Assembly (NCBI RefSeq): GCF_000006445.2
Contig: NC_006048.2
Location: forward strand, 1,922,001-1,986,000
Source: Debaryomyces hansenii CBS767
Taxonomy: Eukaryota; Ascomycota; Pichiomycetes; Serinales; Debaryomycetaceae
DNA: 64,000 bases
Reading direction: 5' to 3'
Part shown: piece by piece, positions 32,847 through 41,948 of the stretch
How positions within the stretch are numbered: the stretch's first letter is position 1
How the letters are laid out: each line of letters begins with the position of its first letter
Program-made: the position numbers and the translations under genes
Notes under the pieces: generated by a model
What the model was told of the DNA's origin: nothing
Seen by the model: the letters and a program-made list of their open reading frames with translations, nothing else
Database searches by the model: none

Positions 32847-34109
32847 CTATGGTACGGAGAATAACGAGAAATTTCTGACAATACTAGGGCCATACTCGTC
32901 ATAATCTTGTTTAGTGTAACAATAGCTCTTAAATTCTGAGGTTTGTGCCAATAACGAACCACCAAACCATACAGCATTACGTTGTCTCTTGTGGGAAATG
33001 ACTTGAACGTCAACACCTGTACTCTTAACACCACTTAATCTTTCACTTAATTCGATCCTTTCATTGGCTAACCCTTTCAAGTCTCTTTGTAACCTTCTGC
33101 CGAAATCCTTGAACATGGTCGAACCACCAGACAAGACAATGTTCTTATATAATTTCTTACGAACATCAATTGGAGATGATTGGATAACCTGGTCAACAAT
33201 AGTTGGCAACGGGGTTAAGAAGTCTGATGAGCAAATTTCCGGGTTGAAGAAAATCTCTGGTGCCAAAAATCTTTCGTAACCAACGTCAACGGTGGTATTC
33301 CTATTCTTATCGGCATATTCAACCATGTATTGAGCAAACTTCTCTTGAGGGTATTGATCAAACTTGCTGAATTCCTTGACAATATCTGGACACACGTAAC
33401 AGAATTGTTGTTTGATCTTCTCGGCCGTCTGTAACGACGTATCGGCCTCACCACGGTCTCTCAACAAGGATTGAATAAACAATGTTATGTCTCTACCAGC
33501 CAATGGAATGTTTTTGATGGCGGCACCAATCACATACCCTTCAGCAACCGGTATAACATGGGTGACACCGTCACCAGAATCAATAACAGTACCAGTCAAA
33601 GATCTATCTTGCACCTTCGACGATGTCCAAGATGCAGCCAATGCTAAAACAGCTTGCACCGCAATGTATAACCCAGCACAATTAAATGATTCAAACATAA
33701 TTTCAGCTGTACTTTCTCTGTTTTCAGGAGGGTTTAATGGTGGCTCGGTCAACAAGAAGTAATGATCTTCTGGTTCACATCTTAAATACTTAAAAATCGA
33801 ACTCTCCCAGAATCTTTCCATATGATCCCAGTTCTCAATTTGTCCATGTCTAATTGGGTATGACAAATTGTAGTTTGGTCCGCTAGCGTTCAACGCTTCA
33901 CTACCGATGAAAAAATCCAAATCCTCTAATCCTCTTTTGGAAGATAAAAATGACGACTTGGCAGACGATTTAGAAGTCTTTGTTGATGCTGATGATGTAG
34001 CGATTGCCGTCGGGAAAACAAATGATGGAGAATCGTTTCCTGCAAATCCTAATTTAGTTAATCCCGTACCATTGTCCATGACAACGGCTGGAGTGCCCAT
34101 ACTTGCCAT
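32847..34109 (-). CDS. ARP3: Actin-related protein 3
   Basis: 420 residues with the actin fold. Nucleotide-binding motifs are present: [17 protein letters not shown] at the N-terminus, [17 protein letters not shown] (phosphate 2 loop) and [18 protein letters not shown] (adenosine loop). The family-specific [15 protein letters not shown] and [15 protein letters not shown] identify Arp3, a core subunit of the Arp2/3 complex that nucleates branched actin for endocytic patches. The Ser/Thr-rich insertion at about residues 38-55 is in the position where yeast Arp3 has an insert. It is transcribed in tandem with TOR1 and CCT5, and these three are also neighbours in S. cerevisiae. Confidence 0.96.
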   Translation of the reverse strand: MASMGTPAVVMDNGTGLTKLGFAGNDSPSFVFPTAIATSSASTKTSKSSAKSSFLSSKRGLEDLDFFIGSEALNASGPNYNLSYPIRHGQIENWDHMERFWESSIFKYLRCEPEDHYFLLTEPPLNPPENRESTAEIMFESFNCAGLYIAVQAVLALAASWTSSKVQDRSLTGTVIDSGDGVTHVIPVAEGYVIGAAIKNIPLAGRDITLFIQSLLRDRGEADTSLQTAEKIKQQFCYVCPDIVKEFSKFDQYPQEKFAQYMVEYADKNRNTTVDVGYERFLAPEIFFNPEICSSDFLTPLPTIVDQVIQSSPIDVRKKLYKNIVLSGGSTMFKDFGRRLQRDLKGLANERIELSERLSGVKSTGVDVQVISHKRQRNAVWFGGSLLAQTSEFKSYCYTKQDYDEYGPSIVRNFSLFSVP

Positions 34110-34348
34110 CTTGAATCGATCTTATATTTTACTTATAAACAGGGGAATAATTGATTATTGTCTGCAAACAAGACTGTAAATAATTCGTTTTTTAATGTGA
34201 TTGACTCAATTGTTAGTCTTACCATACTCTATACTACATAAAAGATATTATCGAGAGTTAAAAGGGATAGTCCATTTTTGGTCAAAACACGACGATGTTC
34301 CATTATATTGCAAATTTACCGTATTGTAAATACTACTATAAATTGTAT

Positions 34349-34396
34349 GATATATATATATATATATATAAGTAATTAAGGTATAGGTATAGGTAT
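34349..34396. repeat. (TA)n microsatellite and short GGTATA tandem repeat
   Basis: An uninterrupted TA run of about 11 units lies at 34349-34371, followed by three tandem copies of a six-base unit (GTATAG, GTATAG, GTATAC) at 34381-34398. The region lies in the 3' end of CCT5. No function is implied; it may vary between strains. Confidence 0.8.
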
Positions 34397-34397
34397 A

Positions 34398-36047
34398 CTA
34401 ATATTCGTCTTTACCACTGATAATAACATCATTAATTTTCAAGATCATTCTTGTCAATTGAGTGGCCAACAATAATTGTTGTTTCTTACCAATCAATGGA
34501 TCAATGACAAATAATTCTTTCATATCATTGGTGCCCTTACCTAAACAGTCAACACCTAAGTGAGATGATTTTTCAATAACTTGCTTAGACTTTAAGCTAG
34601 ATAAAGTTTCAATTGGGTCCAAACCGGAGTTTTCGGCAAGAGTCATTGGAATAGTGTCCAAAGAATTAGCAAAGGCTCTGAAAGCGTATTGATCAATACC
34701 GATTTGGTTATCGGCAGCTTCACTGACAGCTAAAGAGCATGTCAATTCAGCCGCACCACCGCCATAAACAACTCTGTTATCTCTAATCAAGTTACGAACA
34801 ACACAAATAGAGTCATGTAAGGATCTGATTCCTTCAGCTACAATCATTTCGTTGGAACCTCTAACAAAACAGGTGACAGCCTTAGTATTAGAGCAGTCTT
34901 CAACCACCAACATACGGTCTCTGGTGGTACCAAATTCTAATTCTCTTATGGTACCAGCCCTACCCAATTTTTCTGGCGATAAATCTTCAAATCTTGGGAC
35001 GATACGGCCATTAGTGGCAATAGCCAATAATTCCAATTCAGAGCCACCAATCCATCTGATAGCGTTCAAACCGTTGGCCAATAATAAATGGTTGGCTTCG
35101 TCATCAAATCCCCATTGGCACGCAACAACATTAGCGCCCGAAGCCTTGACATGATCAATCATTTCCTGGAACTTCTTTTGTTCATATTCTTGCAAGACTT
35201 GGAACTCTTCCACGGTGGAAATGTCAAGCTTATGCTTGGTTTTTGGCTTTGGTGGTTCGAATGGACATGTTAATATGGCAATCTTACAATCTTCAATTCT
35301 CTTAGGCATTTGTGGATGCGAGAAGTCTTTGTCAACCAAAACACCCCTGATCAAAGACGAATCTTCGATAGAACCCCCGACTCTGCTCTCCATCTTGATT
35401 AATTCGAAATCAACATCCTTCCTTTCGAAATCAGCTACTGCCAACACGGCATCAACCGCCATTTGTGCAAACTGGTTGTGCGATTTGGACACAATCTTGG
35501 ATCCTAACGACGTCTTGGCCGACTTCAACAAGTTGGTGTCCGTGGATTCATTCTTGATACTGATCTCATCCGCAATCTCATCCAACTGTTGGCATGCAAT
35601 TTTGCATGCCTCATCGTACCCGTTAGCAATCTTGATTGGGTGAATCCCCTTCTCAATCAATTCCAAAGCTTGGTCCAATAACGCACCTGCTAAAACAACA
35701 ACCCCTGTGGTACCATCTCCAATCTCATCATCTTGCGATCTCGACAATTCAACCAACAACTTGGCAATCTCGTTGTCGACGTCCATCTGTGATAAAATCG
35801 TAGCCCCATCGTTAGTTATAGTTATTTCCCCATCCTGACTAATCAAAATCTTGTCTAACCCTCTTGGTCCCAACGAAGTCTTTACTATTGATGCAACTGA
35901 TCTAGCCGCTAATATATGTGATTTGGTAGCTTCAATACCGTGCTTTCTCTGTTTCTTGCCTTGATCTCTAACAATAATGAAAGGTCTTCCCATTTCATCT
36001 TGTGCCACAATGGCATTCGACATATCTGGCATTGGAGGAGCTGCCAT
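34398..36047 (-). CDS. CCT5: Chaperonin CCT/TRiC subunit epsilon
   Basis: 549 residues, one of the eight subunits of the cytosolic chaperonin that folds actin and tubulin. Group II chaperonin signatures are clear: [52 protein letters not shown] (ATP hydrolysis), and [13 protein letters not shown] in the C-terminal part. The epsilon-specific start ([20 protein letters not shown]) and [10 protein letters not shown] identify the subunit. Its substrate relative ARP3 lies next door, but this adjacency is shared with S. cerevisiae and need not be functional. It diverges from LIA1 across a 497-bp region that contains an inverted repeat. Confidence 0.97.
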   Translation of the reverse strand: MAAPPMPDMSNAIVAQDEMGRPFIIVRDQGKKQRKHGIEATKSHILAARSVASIVKTSLGPRGLDKILISQDGEITITNDGATILSQMDVDNEIAKLLVELSRSQDDEIGDGTTGVVVLAGALLDQALELIEKGIHPIKIANGYDEACKIACQQLDEIADEISIKNESTDTNLLKSAKTSLGSKIVSKSHNQFAQMAVDAVLAVADFERKDVDFELIKMESRVGGSIEDSSLIRGVLVDKDFSHPQMPKRIEDCKIAILTCPFEPPKPKTKHKLDISTVEEFQVLQEYEQKKFQEMIDHVKASGANVVACQWGFDDEANHLLLANGLNAIRWIGGSELELLAIATNGRIVPRFEDLSPEKLGRAGTIRELEFGTTRDRMLVVEDCSNTKAVTCFVRGSNEMIVAEGIRSLHDSICVVRNLIRDNRVVYGGGAAELTCSLAVSEAADNQIGIDQYAFRAFANSLDTIPMTLAENSGLDPIETLSSLKSKQVIEKSSHLGVDCLGKGTNDMKELFVIDPLIGKKQQLLLATQLTRMILKINDVIISGKDEY

Positions 36048-36544
36048 CTTTATTATATATCTCTTGGTTACTCTACAATGAAAAAGAACTACAATATGTA
36101 TTGCCTTTCACTAGTTGTTCATGTTGATGCGCGATACAAAAAATCTTTTGACGGGCTAACCTGTAGATTATATAATCTGTCTTCAAGTCTACAGGTTATC
36201 ACGAAGTTTTACTTTACCGAGAAACAATAGCTGTTAAATATGGAGTAAAATGCTAATATCAGGATTAACGATTATTTTATTCAACAAAATGTAAGGAAAA
36301 GTAGTCTGTATTGTTAACCATGTTATGCTTTGTGTATATATGTAATTATTAAAGTACATATGCTAACAAATTCCTGAGTTATATGTTTTGGAAATACAGG
36401 ATTTAGGCTGAGAAAAGCCGTAAGCCGCATTCTGATGATAATTTTTTTTTCATCCTTCATTGACATATTCGTACGTTTTTGGGCTGGATAGTGGTCAAAT
36501 CGCTGAATCTTTAAGAACAGCACGGATACTCGTATAGATTCAGT
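36048..36544. other. CCT5/LIA1 divergent intergenic region
   Basis: A 497-bp shared promoter region. It contains the inverted repeat at 36157-36198, reported separately. The rest is AT-rich, with a T9 tract near 36444 upstream of LIA1. No RNA gene or convincing extra coding frame is seen. Confidence 0.6.
36157..36198. repeat. 11-bp inverted repeat enclosing a 14-bp palindrome, upstream of CCT5
   Basis: TAACCTGTAGA at 36157-36167 is repeated in inverse at 36188-36198 (TCTACAGGTTA) with no mismatch and a 20-bp spacer. A perfect palindrome, AGATTATATAATCT, overlaps the left arm at 36165-36178. It lies 110-151 bp upstream of the CCT5 ATG. It could be a dimeric transcription factor site or form a hairpin. 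It does not fit a heat-shock element. Confidence 0.7.
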
Positions 36545-37480
36545 ATGACGGAAGAAATTAATATCGATACTGCTACTTTGGAGCAATTAAGAGATGTTTT
36601 GACTAATAAGTCTGGTGACGTCAAGTTGGCCAACAGGTTCAGAGCGTTATTCAATTTGAAATGCGTTGGAGCCGAATCCGAGAACCAAGACGAGGTCCAT
36701 AAGGCTATTGACTACATAGCTGAATCATTCAAGGACGATTCTGAGTTGTTAAAGCACGAAGTTGCATATGTTTTAGGTCAAACAAAGAATTTACACGCAG
36801 CCCAGTACTTGAGAAGTGTATTGGAGAATAACAACCAGCAAATTATGGTTAGACACGAAGCAGCTGAAGCCTTGGGTGCTTTAGGTGACAAGGATTCTTT
36901 GGCCTTGTTGGAAGACTATTTTAAGAATGATCCATCGATAGAAATCAAGCAAACCTGTGAATTGGCTATTGAAAGAATTAGATGGGAAAATTCCGAAAAG
37001 GCCAAAGCAGAAAACTTGGAGACCTCCTTGTATACATCTATTGATCCGGCGCCACCTATGCCATCTGATCAAGAATCTAAAGTTGAAAAATTACAGAAGA
37101 TATTGAACAATCAAGATGAGCCATTGTTTGAAAGATACAGAGCTATGTTCAGATTGAGAGACATGGGCACTGATGAAGCCTGTCTTGCCTTGGCTTCGGG
37201 TCTTGATGACGATCCATCTGCTTTGTTCAAGCACGAAATTGCTTATGTTTTTGGTCAATTATGTAACCCTGTCACAGTTCCAGCTTTGATAAAAACGTTG
37301 AAAGATGAGAGAGAAGCCGCAATGGTTAGACACGAAGCTGCTGAGGCTTTGGGCTCCATTGCTACCGATGAGTGTTTACCTGTATTACAATCATTCTTGA
37401 ACGATAAAGATCAAGTTGTAAGAGATTCAGCTGTTGTTGCCTTGGATATGTACGAATATGAAAACTCTACCGAAATTTAA
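36545..37480 (+). CDS. LIA1: Deoxyhypusine hydroxylase
   Basis: 311 residues, two symmetric halves of HEAT-like repeats. Lia1 hydroxylates deoxyhypusine on eIF5A, the last step of hypusine synthesis. All four His-Glu iron-binding pairs are present: His71-Glu72, His104-Glu105, His230-Glu231 and His263-Glu264, in the repeated frames [19 protein letters not shown] and [19 protein letters not shown]. This diiron centre defines the family. In S. cerevisiae LIA1 lies a few genes from TOR1 on the same chromosome arm; here it sits between CCT5 and RPA12. Confidence 0.97.
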   Translation: MTEEINIDTATLEQLRDVLTNKSGDVKLANRFRALFNLKCVGAESENQDEVHKAIDYIAESFKDDSELLKHEVAYVLGQTKNLHAAQYLRSVLENNNQQIMVRHEAAEALGALGDKDSLALLEDYFKNDPSIEIKQTCELAIERIRWENSEKAKAENLETSLYTSIDPAPPMPSDQESKVEKLQKILNNQDEPLFERYRAMFRLRDMGTDEACLALASGLDDDPSALFKHEIAYVFGQLCNPVTVPALIKTLKDEREAAMVRHEAAEALGSIATDECLPVLQSFLNDKDQVVRDSAVVALDMYEYENSTEI

Positions 37481-37638
37481 TATAATGCTCCTGAAAATTT
37501 AGAATACCATGGTAATTCGCTAGAATTCATTTAATATATGCTACATGCCAGTACTTTTTATCCTTTATTGAATACAAATGTAGTTTATCTATTATACAAG
37601 TTTTTATTTCTATTTTAAAGAACAAATCTGAACAGACT

Positions 37639-38010
37639 TCAATTATTAGTTCTGAATCGGTATCCACAACCGGTACAGGTGTAGAAAACAGTAGCACCTT
37701 CATCAGCAGATCTCAACTGTAACACATGATATTGCATTTCCTCAGTACCACACTTTGGACACTTTTCCTTGATAGTTGCACCTTCCTCTAATTCATCATT
37801 CTTTAAAGAGGTCTTAACAACCGATCTCTTCATCTTTAAAGCCGATGGGAATGCATCTTCGGAAGATTGGGTGATGACCTTCAAATTTGCAAAATTTGAT
37901 GTTGGGTATGATTTATGACATAATTTACAATTTAAAGTGGATTTGGATCCCACAGTATCCAATAAATTACCACAATCAGTGCAGAATATTAATGAGCCCA
38001 CAACAGACAT
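37639..38010 (-). CDS. RPA12: RNA polymerase I subunit A12.2
   Basis: 123 residues (125 in S. cerevisiae) with two zinc ribbons. The N-terminal ribbon uses CTDCGNLL and CKLCHKSY. The C-terminal TFIIS-like ribbon uses CPKCGTEEM and CTGCGYRF, and its loop carries QLRSADEG, the acidic hairpin that supports RNA cleavage by Pol I. This combination separates it from Rpb9, which is also present in this window (51785) and has a different loop. CCT5, ARP3 and TOR1 lie nearby, as in S. cerevisiae. Confidence 0.96.
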   Translation of the reverse strand: MSVVGSLIFCTDCGNLLDTVGSKSTLNCKLCHKSYPTSNFANLKVITQSSEDAFPSALKMKRSVVKTSLKNDELEEGATIKEKCPKCGTEEMQYHVLQLRSADEGATVFYTCTGCGYRFRTNN

Positions 38011-38499
38011 TTGTAACCTTGACTTTGATCTTTATGGTGTTACTGAAAATTATCAACTAAACTTTTTTTAAGCTGAGATGATTTAGAATACAGATTACCC
38101 ATTTTTACAGGTTACATAATAGATAACGGAATTGCTGCTAATTCTTGCCACAGACAATAAATGAAGAACACAGATGGAAATGCAGTTGCCGTAAGTTGGG
38201 CTACGGGTTGTTAAATATTTTATATGTAAATAATATTCGTGTATTAAAAATTATATAAAATGTTTTGTGTATTTTCTTATTTTTTGATATTTTGCAATAT
38301 ATAAGGTATATTTGAAAAAAAAAGAGTTTAGTATGAATTGGTTGAAAATAGTAAAAAATCAGTAAAACTTGAATTGTAAAATCAACTCATCATACCGGTA
38401 TTTATAATCTACGTAATAATGAATTTAACCAATGTTGTATATTAAGCCTCTATATACAAACAAGAACAAATTTAGTTATTTTACAGTTGCGCTCTACAT
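38011..38499. other. Intergenic: RPA12 promoter and 3' region of the flavin-reductase-like gene
   Basis: 489 bp between two minus-strand genes. It is very AT-rich, with several A/T runs and no clear regulatory motif. It marks the boundary between the conserved TOR/CCT5/RPA12 block and the aromatic-catabolism cluster. I see no tRNA, LTR remnant or other trace of an insertion. Confidence 0.55.
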
Positions 38500-39369
38500 C
38501 TAGTTCCCGTTAAGAATATTCTTAACATCATCCTTTTCTGCCTCCTTATCGAAGTCTGGTCTCAACTTTTCATAACCAGAAACTGTTCTGCCGTAGGTGA
38601 TACCACCTAATCTTGAAACCGGCTTCAACTTTTCGATGTCAAGAATATTTAAATCGTCATTGATCACGTCGTCTCTAACATGGAAGTTGACACCTTCGAC
38701 AATACATAACGTACCTGTGACCTTGTTTTCATCTCTCTTGGATGTCCATTCATGCGAGTGCAACAATTTAGCTTCAACGGAGAACGCTGATTCTGCGACA
38801 TGTTGCGGCTTAACCTTTGTGGATTCTAATGGGGTCAAACCTGATAATTTCCATTCATCCACTTTCAATGGGGCATTTGTAGAACAGAAATTAGCAGCTT
38901 CCACAAACCATTCTGAAATGATGTTAATAGTCAACTCCTTGGTTTCTAAAACATTACGGCAAGTATCCTTAGCATTTCCGCGACCTCCCGAGAAACCAAT
39001 AGTGAAGATTGGAGGATCGTGGTTAACAACTGTGAAGTAGGAAAATGGTGCTAAGTTACGGGTTCCATCGGCTCCAATAGTAGACACAAACCCAATAGGT
39101 CTTGGTACAATAGCGGAAATAAGCGTTTTGTAGTTATCTACCGGATTTCTTTCGTCTGCGAATGGGTCTATTTGAATCTTTTTGTGGCTTTTCCAGCTAT
39201 CATCATTAGCACCTGATCCTGGAGCCCAGTCCTTATCAGGGATTCTTGTGAACTTCCACTTTGTATCTTTCTCAAATGGAAGTCTTTCGTTCTCAACCTT
39301 GTTGAAATCTGGGTGGGGGTTTCTCTTAACCTGTGATTCTAATCCAAAACGTTGTGGTTGTACTGTCAT
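38500..39369 (-). CDS. Flavin-reductase-like FMN-binding protein in aromatic cluster
   Basis: 289 residues with the FMN-binding split-barrel fold of the flavin-reductase-like family. Seen: NPVDNYKTLISAIVPRPIGF, VSTIGADGTRNLAPFSYF, which is the typical FMN loop, NHDPPIFTIGFSG, then TKELTINIISEWFVEAANF, and a C-terminal RLGGITYGRTVSGYEKLRPD. There is no mitochondrial presequence. Proteins of this fold reduce or bind flavin, and some serve two-component monooxygenases or stabilise aromatic-pathway enzymes; the substrate here is unknown. It shares a 417-bp divergent promoter with the 3-dehydroquinase gene, where CGGATAA occurs in both orientations, which suggests co-regulation with the aromatic cluster. 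Confidence 0.8.
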   Translation of the reverse strand: MTVQPQRFGLESQVKRNPHPDFNKVENERLPFEKDTKWKFTRIPDKDWAPGSGANDDSWKSHKKIQIDPFADERNPVDNYKTLISAIVPRPIGFVSTIGADGTRNLAPFSYFTVVNHDPPIFTIGFSGGRGNAKDTCRNVLETKELTINIISEWFVEAANFCSTNAPLKVDEWKLSGLTPLESTKVKPQHVAESAFSVEAKLLHSHEWTSKRDENKVTGTLCIVEGVNFHVRDDVINDDLNILDIEKLKPVSRLGGITYGRTVSGYEKLRPDFDKEAEKDDVKNILNGN

Positions 39370-39786
39370 GCTGAAATATTAAACAAATAACTATATTATT
39401 CTTTTTTGTGGATAGGAAAATATAGAAGAATGTAGAGAACAATATTCTTCAAGTCTTATATGGGGAATGCCAGACATTTATACGCTAGAACAATTATCCG
39501 TGCAGAAATCAAATAAGGTGTAGATTTCCGAAGTAGTGCACATAAATGGGCTAATTACTGAGCGAACGGATAATCACTTAACCAATATTGGAGATCTTTA
39601 CAGGTACAAATTAGAGTAGTTATATATACGATCTAACTACAAGGTTTGACAGACATATTCTTAACATTGTAAGTATATTGGAAACTATTAGTTTTCAAAC
39701 GATTGATAGACAAATAAACAAAAAATTTGACAACTGTACGTTGAAAAAGAACCTTACGCATCTAACACACAACCCCAGAAAATACT
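39370..39786. promoter_or_regulatory. Divergent promoter of aromatic cluster with paired TTATCCG/CGGATAA sites
   Basis: TTATCCG at 39494-39500 and its inverse CGGATAA at 39567-39573, with ATTTCCGAA at 39524-39532 between them. CGG/CCG triplets are the usual half-sites of Zn2Cys6 factors, and one such gene ends this cluster. CGGATAA recurs upstream of the dioxygenase (40445) and the regulator (43597). ATTTCCGAA recurs upstream of the CoA transferase (41856). Binding is inferred. Confidence 0.5.
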
Positions 39787-40221
39787 ATGGTCAAGAAAAT
39801 CTTATTAATCAACGGTCCAAATTTGAACCTGTTGGGTACTAGAGAACCAGAAAAATATGGTACCACCACTTTAAAGGATATTGAACAAGCTGCTATCGAA
39901 CAAGCTAAGGCAAAAGGTTCCGAGATGGCCGTCTACCAAAACAACACCGAAGGGTTTATTGTTGACCGTATCCACGAAGCTAAGAAACAAGGTGTCGAAT
40001 ACATCCTCATTAATGCAGGTGCTTATACTCACACTTCTGTGGCAATTAGGGATGCATTACTGGCCGTTGCAATTCCATTTATTGAAATTCATATTACCAA
40101 CGTGCATAGCAGAGAGGAGTTCAGACATAAATCATATTTGAGCGATACGGCCGTTGCAGTAATTTGTGGATTAGGAGTATATGGCTACACTGCAGCCATC
40201 GACTTTGCTTTAAACAAATGA
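39787..40221 (+). CDS. DQD1: Catabolic type II 3-dehydroquinase
   Basis: 144 residues, the normal length of the dodecameric type II enzyme. It interconverts 3-dehydroquinate and 3-dehydroshikimate. Active-site features: [20 protein letters not shown] with Tyr24, [16 protein letters not shown], and [18 protein letters not shown] with catalytic His102. Fungi make aromatic amino acids with the pentafunctional Arom protein, which contains a type I dehydroquinase, so a separate type II enzyme usually marks quinate catabolism. Its neighbours, a ring-cleaving dioxygenase and a CoA transferase, support that role. It is short and complete, with no targeting signal, so probably cytosolic. Confidence 0.93.
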   Translation: MVKKILLINGPNLNLLGTREPEKYGTTTLKDIEQAAIEQAKAKGSEMAVYQNNTEGFIVDRIHEAKKQGVEYILINAGAYTHTSVAIRDALLAVAIPFIEIHITNVHSREEFRHKSYLSDTAVAVICGLGVYGYTAAIDFALNK

Positions 40222-40603
40222 ATAATTTACTTGTTACTTCTCCGGTGAGCTTATTTAGGGTAATTTAGTAAATAGCTAATTTATATGCTTTACAATACGG
40301 CCGTAATAACGACACGGAGGATCAACCGGAAAGCGGACCGGCCAACGTAATTTCTTCAGAGCACAATTCCGAACACAAACATAAATGTCGCGTGTTTATG
40401 AAAAGCGATTCTGGGGATAAAGTCGCAAAAGATGTCTGATACGACGGATAAATGTTTAACCCACCTGGGGAAAGGATTTTTCAGCAGTGTATAAAACGTA
40501 TAGAAAAGTCCTGATTTGAATTGAATAGCATAATTTTTGTCAATAACTACTTTATTGTAGAAATCCATTATATATTTGTTACAAAGAATAAAATTCATCC
40601 AAA
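40222..40603. promoter_or_regulatory. Promoter of the intradiol dioxygenase gene, CGG-rich
   Basis: A GC-rich island in an AT-rich spacer. TACGGCCGTA (40296-40305) is a perfect palindrome. Further CGG triplets follow in ACACGGAGG, CCGGAAAGCGGACCGG (40326-40341), and CGGATAA at 40445-40451. Such clusters of CGG half-sites suit a zinc-cluster activator. Confidence 0.5.
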
Positions 40604-41614
40604 ATGCCAAGTAAATCAGGTCCAGTATTTATTGATGGGAAGTTGCAGATCTTAGAAATGAGTGAAGACACAATTACCGAGAACACAGTTGCAATCAACT
40701 CACAGCATGACGATAAGAGATTAGTGTTTATAATGGAAAGATTGGTGCAACATTTGCATGATTTTGCCAGAGAAACCAGATTGACCACCGATGAATGGGA
40801 TGCAGGAATCAAATTCTTGACAGAAGTTGGTCAAATGTGTTCAGATATAAGACAAGAGTTTGTTTTATTATCAGACACTTTAGGTTTATCAGTGTTAGTG
40901 GACAGTCTTTCTCATCCAAAGCCAGAAGAGGCCACCATTGGAACCTTGTTGGGACCATTCCACACACACGATGCTGTAGTCCACGAAGACGGTACATCAA
41001 TATGTTCTGACGGAAGAGGTGATCCAATGCTCATTGAGGGTTTATTAACAGATACCAAAGGAAACCCAATTCCTAATGCAAAAATTGACTTATGGGAATG
41101 TGACGAAAACGGATTTTACGATACACAGTACTCAGATAGAGATGGTGCAGACATGAGAGGAATTATCCATACTGGCGCAGATGGTTCTTTCACTATAAAA
41201 TGCACAAAACCAGTACCATATCCTATTCCTCATGATGGACCAGTTGGTAGAATGTTGAAAAGAATCAACAGACATCCCTACAGACCAGCACACATACACT
41301 TTATCATTGAAAAGGAGGGTTACGATAAACTTATTACTGCATTGTATTTGAAGGGTGATTATGAGACATCAGATGCTGTATTCGGTGTCAAATCAGATTT
41401 GTTATTCTCCTTGGACAAATTAGGTAAAGAAAAAGCACAAAAATACAATATGAAAGAAGATGATGGGTATTTGTATTGGCATTTCAAAGTCATCACCGAA
41501 GAAGAATCGAGAAAATTAGTTTTAGCTAAGAATACCGAGGCCTTGAAAACCGTCGGTAAAGGTAACTTCACTATCAACGAAAATGGTTTGCCAATCGCAG
41601 CTCCATTGGATTAG
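40604..41614 (+). CDS. Intradiol ring-cleavage dioxygenase, hydroxyquinol 1,2-dioxygenase type
   Basis: 336 residues. The N-terminal helical dioxygenase linker (about 35-110) is followed by the catalytic beta-sandwich. The four Fe(III) ligands of intradiol enzymes are visible: Tyr172 (GFYDTQY), Tyr206 (VPYPIPHDGP), His230 and His232 (RPAHIHF). The segments YPIPHDGPVGRML and SDAVFGVKSDL fit hydroxyquinol/catechol 1,2-dioxygenases, not the two-subunit protocatechuate 3,4-dioxygenases. The likely reaction is hydroxyquinol + O2 to maleylacetate; catechol cannot be excluded. It corresponds to the gene called HQD2 or HDX1 in other CTG-clade yeasts. It sits between the dehydroquinase and the CoA transferase, all on the plus strand. 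Confidence 0.9.
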   Translation: MPSKSGPVFIDGKLQILEMSEDTITENTVAINSQHDDKRLVFIMERLVQHLHDFARETRLTTDEWDAGIKFLTEVGQMCSDIRQEFVLLSDTLGLSVLVDSLSHPKPEEATIGTLLGPFHTHDAVVHEDGTSICSDGRGDPMLIEGLLTDTKGNPIPNAKIDLWECDENGFYDTQYSDRDGADMRGIIHTGADGSFTIKCTKPVPYPIPHDGPVGRMLKRINRHPYRPAHIHFIIEKEGYDKLITALYLKGDYETSDAVFGVKSDLLFSLDKLGKEKAQKYNMKEDDGYLYWHFKVITEEESRKLVLAKNTEALKTVGKGNFTINENGLPIAAPLD

Positions 41615-41948
41615 TTTTTATGTCAATTAAATAGCAATTTTTTTAATTTAATGAATGTACGTTTTGACTTCCAATTGAACAATAAACCTAAATATATGAG
41701 TTATAGATCCCCATAATAGTCTAGGGTTCAAATATACGTATATGTAGACAGTCCCGATCGTCACTGGCCCAAATATCAAAGTCCGCAATTGAGCAGACAT
41801 ATTTCCGGGTTTATGTTTTCGCAACCCTCAGTATCGAAAGACCCCGCTTAAACGTATTTCCGAAACTGAATACTGGAGAATATATAATATAGACAATATC
41901 ACTAGTTTCAATGATTTTCACTTTTTTGTTAGTCAACACTCAATAAAA
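41615..41948. promoter_or_regulatory. Promoter of the CoA transferase gene
   Basis: 334 bp. ATTTCCGGG lies at 41801-41809 and ATTTCCGAA at 41856-41864; the latter 9-mer is also in the 39370-39786 promoter. GTCCGC occurs near 41781. CGGATAA is absent. Upstream bases also form the 3' region of the dioxygenase gene. Confidence 0.4.

Noticed and set aside
38011..38499. AT-rich spacer considered as replication origin or mobile-element scar
   Set aside because: No good ARS consensus, terminal repeats or target-site duplication could be seen; AT-richness alone is not enough.
38597..39040. 147-codon plus-strand open frame within the flavin-reductase-like gene
   Set aside because: Antisense to a recognisable FMN-binding domain and without protein motifs of its own.
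40356..40610. 84-codon minus-strand frame in the dioxygenase promoter
   Set aside because: It lies in a promoter region with CGG motifs and has no homology that I recognise.
41720..41740. CTAGGGTTCAAATA stretch resembling a tRNA T-loop (GGTTCAAATCC)
   Set aside because: The closing CC of the T-stem and any matching acceptor, D or anticodon stem are missing.
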